This document shows, in pieces, positions 29,801 to 35,800 of a stretch of 64,000 nt of DNA (position 1 is the stretch's first letter; every line of letters begins with the position of its first letter). The translations under genes and the position numbers were made by a program. The DNA lies in the NCBI RefSeq assembly GCF_000002235.5, contig NW_022145597.1, positions 27,978,423 through 28,042,422 of the forward strand, written 5' to 3'. The notes beneath the pieces were generated by a model that ran no database searches, was not told the DNA's origin, and was given only the letters and a program-made list of their open reading frames with translations. Source of the stretch: Strongylocentrotus purpuratus. Lineage: Eukaryota; Echinodermata; Echinoidea; Camarodonta; Strongylocentrotidae.

Positions 29801-32800
29801 TCGGAAATATAACGGACTTGTAAGTATAGTTTGATATGAACAAGTTTTATTCCAATATTTTCCACGCCGTCTTAAAATTTCATTATTAAGAAGCAAAATT
29901 GATGTGCATTATCTATAAACTTATTTTTTGGTTTAAATCATCATTATAAGTTTGCTCATATTTTTGTTTAATTAGATTATCAAAAAGTGTTTGTCGTAAA
30001 TCTAACCAATTTCAAGTCGTTTACTGAAGTTCAAAAAAAAAAAAAAAATCTGAATCACGTCCTTCCAAAAACATACTTTCGAAGCCAAGAAATCTCATTC
30101 AATTGTTCAAAATGCTTTTATAATTTAAAGGCTAATGATAAGCGTTTGTCCCCTTCTAATAGCCACTCAATAGACTGAGCTGAGTGAAAGTGATAAGTAC
30201 AGTGATCTTTTTAATTCAATATGTTGAATCCACTCATTTATTATGCAATTTACAATATTATGTTCTTCCGTTAGACTGTCACACCTCTGCCTCTATATCG
30301 TTGTTTCGTTTTCTCGCTTTTCTTTCTCGCCTCTCCCTCTCCTCCCTCTATTTCTCTCTATCTTTATATTTCTCTCCTTCATAATAATTGACTATGATAT
30401 AGATTTGTATATTTATTTTTTATTTTTTATTTTAATGAATACCATTTTAGTTCATTTCAATTCAACTTCCATTTTTCCCATTTGTATTCTTTATGTACAT
30501 TTAATTCTTTTTTTAAGGATACTTCGGAATAACTCTATCAGCATGATTGAGACTGGGGCATTCAGTGGACTCGACAAAATCACCGGCATGTAAGTCATTT
30601 TGAATCTAACCCGCATCTTTATGCATCACCCTCATCTTTCTTCCAAAATGAAAATAAAAATGTCAGTCGTAAAATCGACGACAACGTTACCGCGAAAATG
30701 TAATGGACGTCTTAGAAAGGTATATATGTCCTCACGGCTAATAATAGTTCTAATCAGCGCTCAAAATACACGGGGGCGGTGGGCGATTCGCCCCCGTGAG
30801 CTACATAATCTCCCCCGTCAGGTTGCTCACGGGGGCGATTGCAAAATTAAAAATCGCCCCCGTGGAATTATAAAATAAAGATTATCTGTTCTGTTATAAC
30901 TTTAACACAATATTGAGTTTCAATTTTTAAACCTTAAACCAATGAAATAGAACTTAGATTAGCGTGCAATATTTACCGTTCTATGAGTAGGCCTATTATT
31001 ACTGATTCAGCTCGCAGTGCAGTGCCGCCATCAGCAGTGGTTATAGGCCTACTGCGCCGTTAGTAACGGCACGTGTGCACGCTGCCGCGCCATGTCTGCT
31101 GGAGCTGGAGGCAATCGCGCAAGGGCAGAAACCCCGGCCCCCCCACTCAGTGTTATTTAGGGTACGCATTATGCTTGTTCCCTCTTTTTGAAAGCACCCC
31201 CTATCTGAGGGCTGCCAACATTTCCGAACCCCTCTTTCGCGGGCTTTTCGCGGGCTTTTCCTGCCTCGGAGACCCCCTTATTCATGAAAAATGCTCAATG
31301 TACTCACCTAAATTCGGAATAATTTCTCAGGAGTCCAAAAAAAACACCCCCTTTTTTAAGAAATCTCCGGGTGAAATGTTAAAACACCCCTTTTTTTTTA
31401 CAATTCTCGGGCCGGACTTTGTCGCACGAAAAGTACCCCTTTACCGGACATTTTGGTAACACGCATAACCCCTCCTCCCCCCCCCCCCCCTCCCCCGGCC
31501 CCCTTGGGCTGCCAAGTGAAAATGTGATGTTGAAAATGTGATGTGCATAGAAAAACGTAGATGCCAGGAAAACAATACGGGGGTTCAAAATAGCAACAAC
31601 AACAAAAATCGCCTCGCCGCTATGCGGCTCGTGGACGATGCTTCGCATGTAAGTAGATGCCAGGAAAACATCACTTACGGGGGTCCAAAATCAGGGGCGA
31701 ACCAGCCGGCGGCAAGAGGTGGGGGGGGGGGGGCCAAATCTTGAGAAAATATTTAGCGGCGAATCAGCCAGCCGGCGATCGGCGAATGAGCGGGGGGGGG
31801 GGGGGGTCTGGATAAATGCACATATATTTGTTTAGGGGGTTCCAGTTTTTTGCGCCGACTCAGCCGGCCGGTGAATATTAAAGCGAGAGGGGGGATGCTG
31901 GACAGGAGGACCACTAATCTATTATATTTTTTTCAGGGGGGGGGGGGAGGTAAAGCGCCGTTTTAGCATGACTTTCTTTTTAACTCTTACTTTCACCTAT
32001 CTCAGGTGAACGTTTATGAAAGTGGGGGGGGGGGGCTAAAGTATTTACGATCAGGTAGAGGGTAGCGAGCGTAAATTGGTGTGTGGGTGGGGGGGTTCAG
32101 GGGTTTTAGGCATTTAATTACGGTCAGAGAAGCACAAATATTTTGATGCCGCATTTGTGTCACTGGCAGGTCAGGGGGGGGGGGCGTTTTTTATTTAATT
32201 TTGTAAGGTAAAATTTACGTCACTATCCTATTTTTTTTTACCGGTTTGGGAGGCTAGGGGGGCGGTAGAATCGGACCGTGGATCCGCGCCTGTCCAAAAT
32301 AGCACACACACAAAATCGCCTCGCCGCTACGCGGCTCAGTAAAGAAATAATGTAAAGGTTGCTCCGAATAATGAGGAGGAAATTACGTGCAGAACGAGAA
32401 AAAATCGAGAGAATGTCATCACGGGATGAAAGTCAGGAACAGCTATGTAGCTTGTAAATTTGTAAGAGGGAAAATGCTGATTAAAGTGATAATGATGAAA
32501 TAGCAAATAATTGAGGAGTATCATATGTACCAATTCAATGGATATTTGTATAACAAAGAGCCCCCGTCAGTACTAAAAGAGCCCCCGTGAGAAGGCTCAC
32601 GGGGGCTCTTTTTTTTGGGGGGGGGGGGGAAAGAGCCCCCGTGGACAAAAAATTAATTTGAGCCCTGGTTCTAATAGACTAATGAGTCTAGTTTGGGCAA
32701 TGTGGTATCTCCCTCAAGGCCAGTCAATATTATATAAGTATCACACTCAAAGCCATCCAATATGAGTAACCTGCTCAGAAAAGTTCATAACATTTAATGA

Positions 32801-35800
32801 GACATTTTTTCCCCTCGATATATCAATGTTTATACATATAAACGAATATTTAGAAACTTATTGTATGTATGTAGGTAGATTGTAAAATACATATTAAATC
32901 TTTCAGTTTACTATTCATTTATACATATATATATACATTATACTCCTAATTATTATGTTTTGTTAGTTACTTCATTTATTTCTTTTTAGCTGAATGATGT
33001 TGATATATGGTATAACCAGTCTTTTTTTTTTCTTAATGACAGATCTTTTACGGACAACAAGCTAACCGAACTCCGTAAAGGAATGCTCGATGGACTTTCT
33101 AGTGTGGAATGGATGTATGTTTACAATATTTTTTAATCTCAAGCTCATTGCAAATTTTCCCCCAATATATATGAGCTTTACCATCTCTTCCTTTATCCCT
33201 AAATTCCATTTACTTCAGACTCTTTTCTTCAACCTTGAAAGCAATCAGCGTATGTCCATGTATATGCGTTTATATTGAAGGGATATGTATGGTGAAATCT
33301 CAAAACTTGTAAAAAGGCCAAAAAGGTGTTTAAACAAAAATCAGAATTGAAAACTTTCATGAAATTGGGTGAATTAAACAACGCCAGTTGCAAAATTCAA
33401 ATTTGAAAAGACATTATTTTGACTGTAATTTGTCTCATAATGAATATTGTGCCAACAGGCGTTGTTTAATTCACCCAATTCTTTGTGTACAAAATGAGGG
33501 AGTCCATTTTCACTCATAGAGAGAAAACCTTTTCATCTGAAATTTAGCACATTCTTTCATACACTCATCTTCCTGCTACACATACATTGAGGGGGGGGGG
33601 GGCTTGCAGATTCCTGATTTTAAGTTACAATAGAATTTCTGCACAATTATTGGCAGTGAAGACAGAGAGTAGAATAGCCTACCCAGGACAGAATCGGGAA
33701 AATATACTCCCGCATAATCCAGCAAAATCTTAAACCTATATTTCTGAAATACACAGAAGGAAGACAAATCTTACTTGTGAGAGAATATTCTGACTCAGCT
33801 TGTACCCCTAACCTGGATCCGACCCTGTCGATGACGGACCAATTATCTTTAAATAGATTTTATTTTAATCATATCCAACATTGTAAACATCATTATCGGT
33901 ATAAATAGTATTAGTAACTATCAGTATGGTATTTGGTATTATTTAATTATGATATTATTACTATCATTTTTAGTAGTAGTAGTAGTATATGTATATTATT
34001 GGTATTATTTTTTATGTTGTTGTTGACATTGTTGTCTTTTATTATTTTTTTCTTCTTCAGATCATTCCGACGTAACCCATTGTCGTATATCGAGCCTGGC
34101 ACTTTTGACAACACGAATAAAATCCAATACTTGTAAGTAAAAAGCGAAAGACCGCGACAAATACTGAACTTACCTCATAATGCACGGTTGTGAATTTGTT
34201 GGCTGTTTTTTTACGGGAAGAGCTTTCCTGATACCAAGTCCCTGTTTCATAAAACTTGTTATCAATAACAAACGCTAATTTTTCATGATGAATCTGCTCG
34301 CAGCCAATCAAATGCAACGATTTCAGTAGCTTATGATAGTCATTAAAACTTGTTATTGATAACAGGTTTAATGAAACAGGTGAGTGTGTGTGTGTGTGTT
34401 TGGATATTTACAGACGTGTATCAATCAGATATGATTATTAACGTCTGGGGACCAACCTCTAACGTCACCATACGAAATACGTGACTCAGTTTCGAACCTG
34501 CGTCCTCGGCTGAATCAGTTTGTAACTTCCATTATGAGCTGGATTACAGGCGCACGCCACATCGCCCCGTCCTTGGCCCCGTCTTATAAGAGTCGCAAGT
34601 CCTCAAATCAATCGCAAGTTTAAAGTCTTCTATCTCTTATGTAAATCGTTGCGATTGATATCAATTGCAAATAAGTTGTAATTAATCAGTTTATAAGACG
34701 GGGCCATGAATTCGAAAGAAAATGATCATGATAATTAAGCTCACCACCACTTTTTCCTGATACTCGAACTCAACCTCCTCATTAATATTGTTCCATACAT
34801 GATTTATGTACTTTTAAAAAGCCACAAACGAATAAAAAGAAAAAAACTGACGAATATTCAGTCTCAATTGCATAAATCTCGTATTATTTGTCTATTATTT
34901 TTGTTTTTGTTTTTTAAATCTATTTTGATACTTCTAGGCTGTTGGTGGAGGTTCAGCTTAACCATCTTGAACCAGACATGTTCAGGGGAATCGAGAGTAT
35001 CCAATACCTGTAAGTTATATCTTATTCTTAACCTTTTATTTGCTTTTAGCACCGTTTTACACCGTCGCTGGCATGCCAAAAGTGCTGGTAGGAACAAAAA
35101 TTATTGGCACTAACATACTGTGCTATCAAAGGAATGATTCCACTTCCCATTACAGTCAATCCTGCTTTAGAGACCTCCTCTCTATACGGACTACACTTTC
35201 TGTTTCCCTCGAATAATGTTTCTCATTGAAACAATGTGACTTAAAGAACGTGTATGGAAAGACCACCTGCCTATACCCCGCCCCCCCCCCCCCCCCACTC
35301 CGGGGTCGGAATGACCCCATGCGTGTTACCAAAATATCCGGTAAAGGGGTACTTTTCGTGCGACAAAGTCCGGCCCGAGAATTGTAAAAAAAGGGGTGTA
35401 TTAACTTTTCGCCCGGAGATTTCTTTAAAAAGGGGATGATTTTTCTTTTTTTCTCTCGTCTCTTTGGACTCCTGAGAAATTATTCCGAATTTAGGGGGGT
35501 ACATTGAGAATTTTTCATGATTTAGGGGGGTCTCCAAGGCAGGAAAAGCCCGCAAAAAGCCCGCGAAAGGGGGTTCGGAAATGTTGGCAGTCCTCAGATA
35601 GGGGGTGCTTTCAAAAAGAGGAAACGAGCATATGCGTACCCTAAATAACACTGAGTGGGGGGGGGGGGGGGCTATACTAACCACTTTTCTTCTGTTTGTT
35701 GAACAGTCTTTCTACACAGCTATGTCTGTGTGAAATGCGTACTAATCTTTGAAGATCTTTGTTCATTATGGGACAACAGTAGGCCTTCATGCGACTCAGG

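Larger units (their letters stand above)
30755..32667. mobile_element. hAT-like composite element, 1913 bp, 8-bp TSD
   Basis: Flanked by GTTCTAAT at 30747-30754 and 32668-32675. Termini CAGCGCTCAAA and TTTGAGCCCTG are near-perfect inverted repeats starting CAG, as in hAT transposons, followed by blocks of CACGGGGGCG words at both ends. It contains no transposase frame but carries other repeats and a nested element. It lies in the receptor intron between exons 11 and 12. Confidence 0.75.

Noticed and set aside
31379..31744. Short frames in 31.1-31.7 kb
   Set aside because: They fall in hAT-like and inverted repeat sequence with poly-C runs; the products are low complexity.
35254..35684. Overlapping frames on both strands in the repeat at 35.3 kb
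   Set aside because: Non-coding repeat, the inverse of 31144-31480, bounded by poly-C and poly-G.
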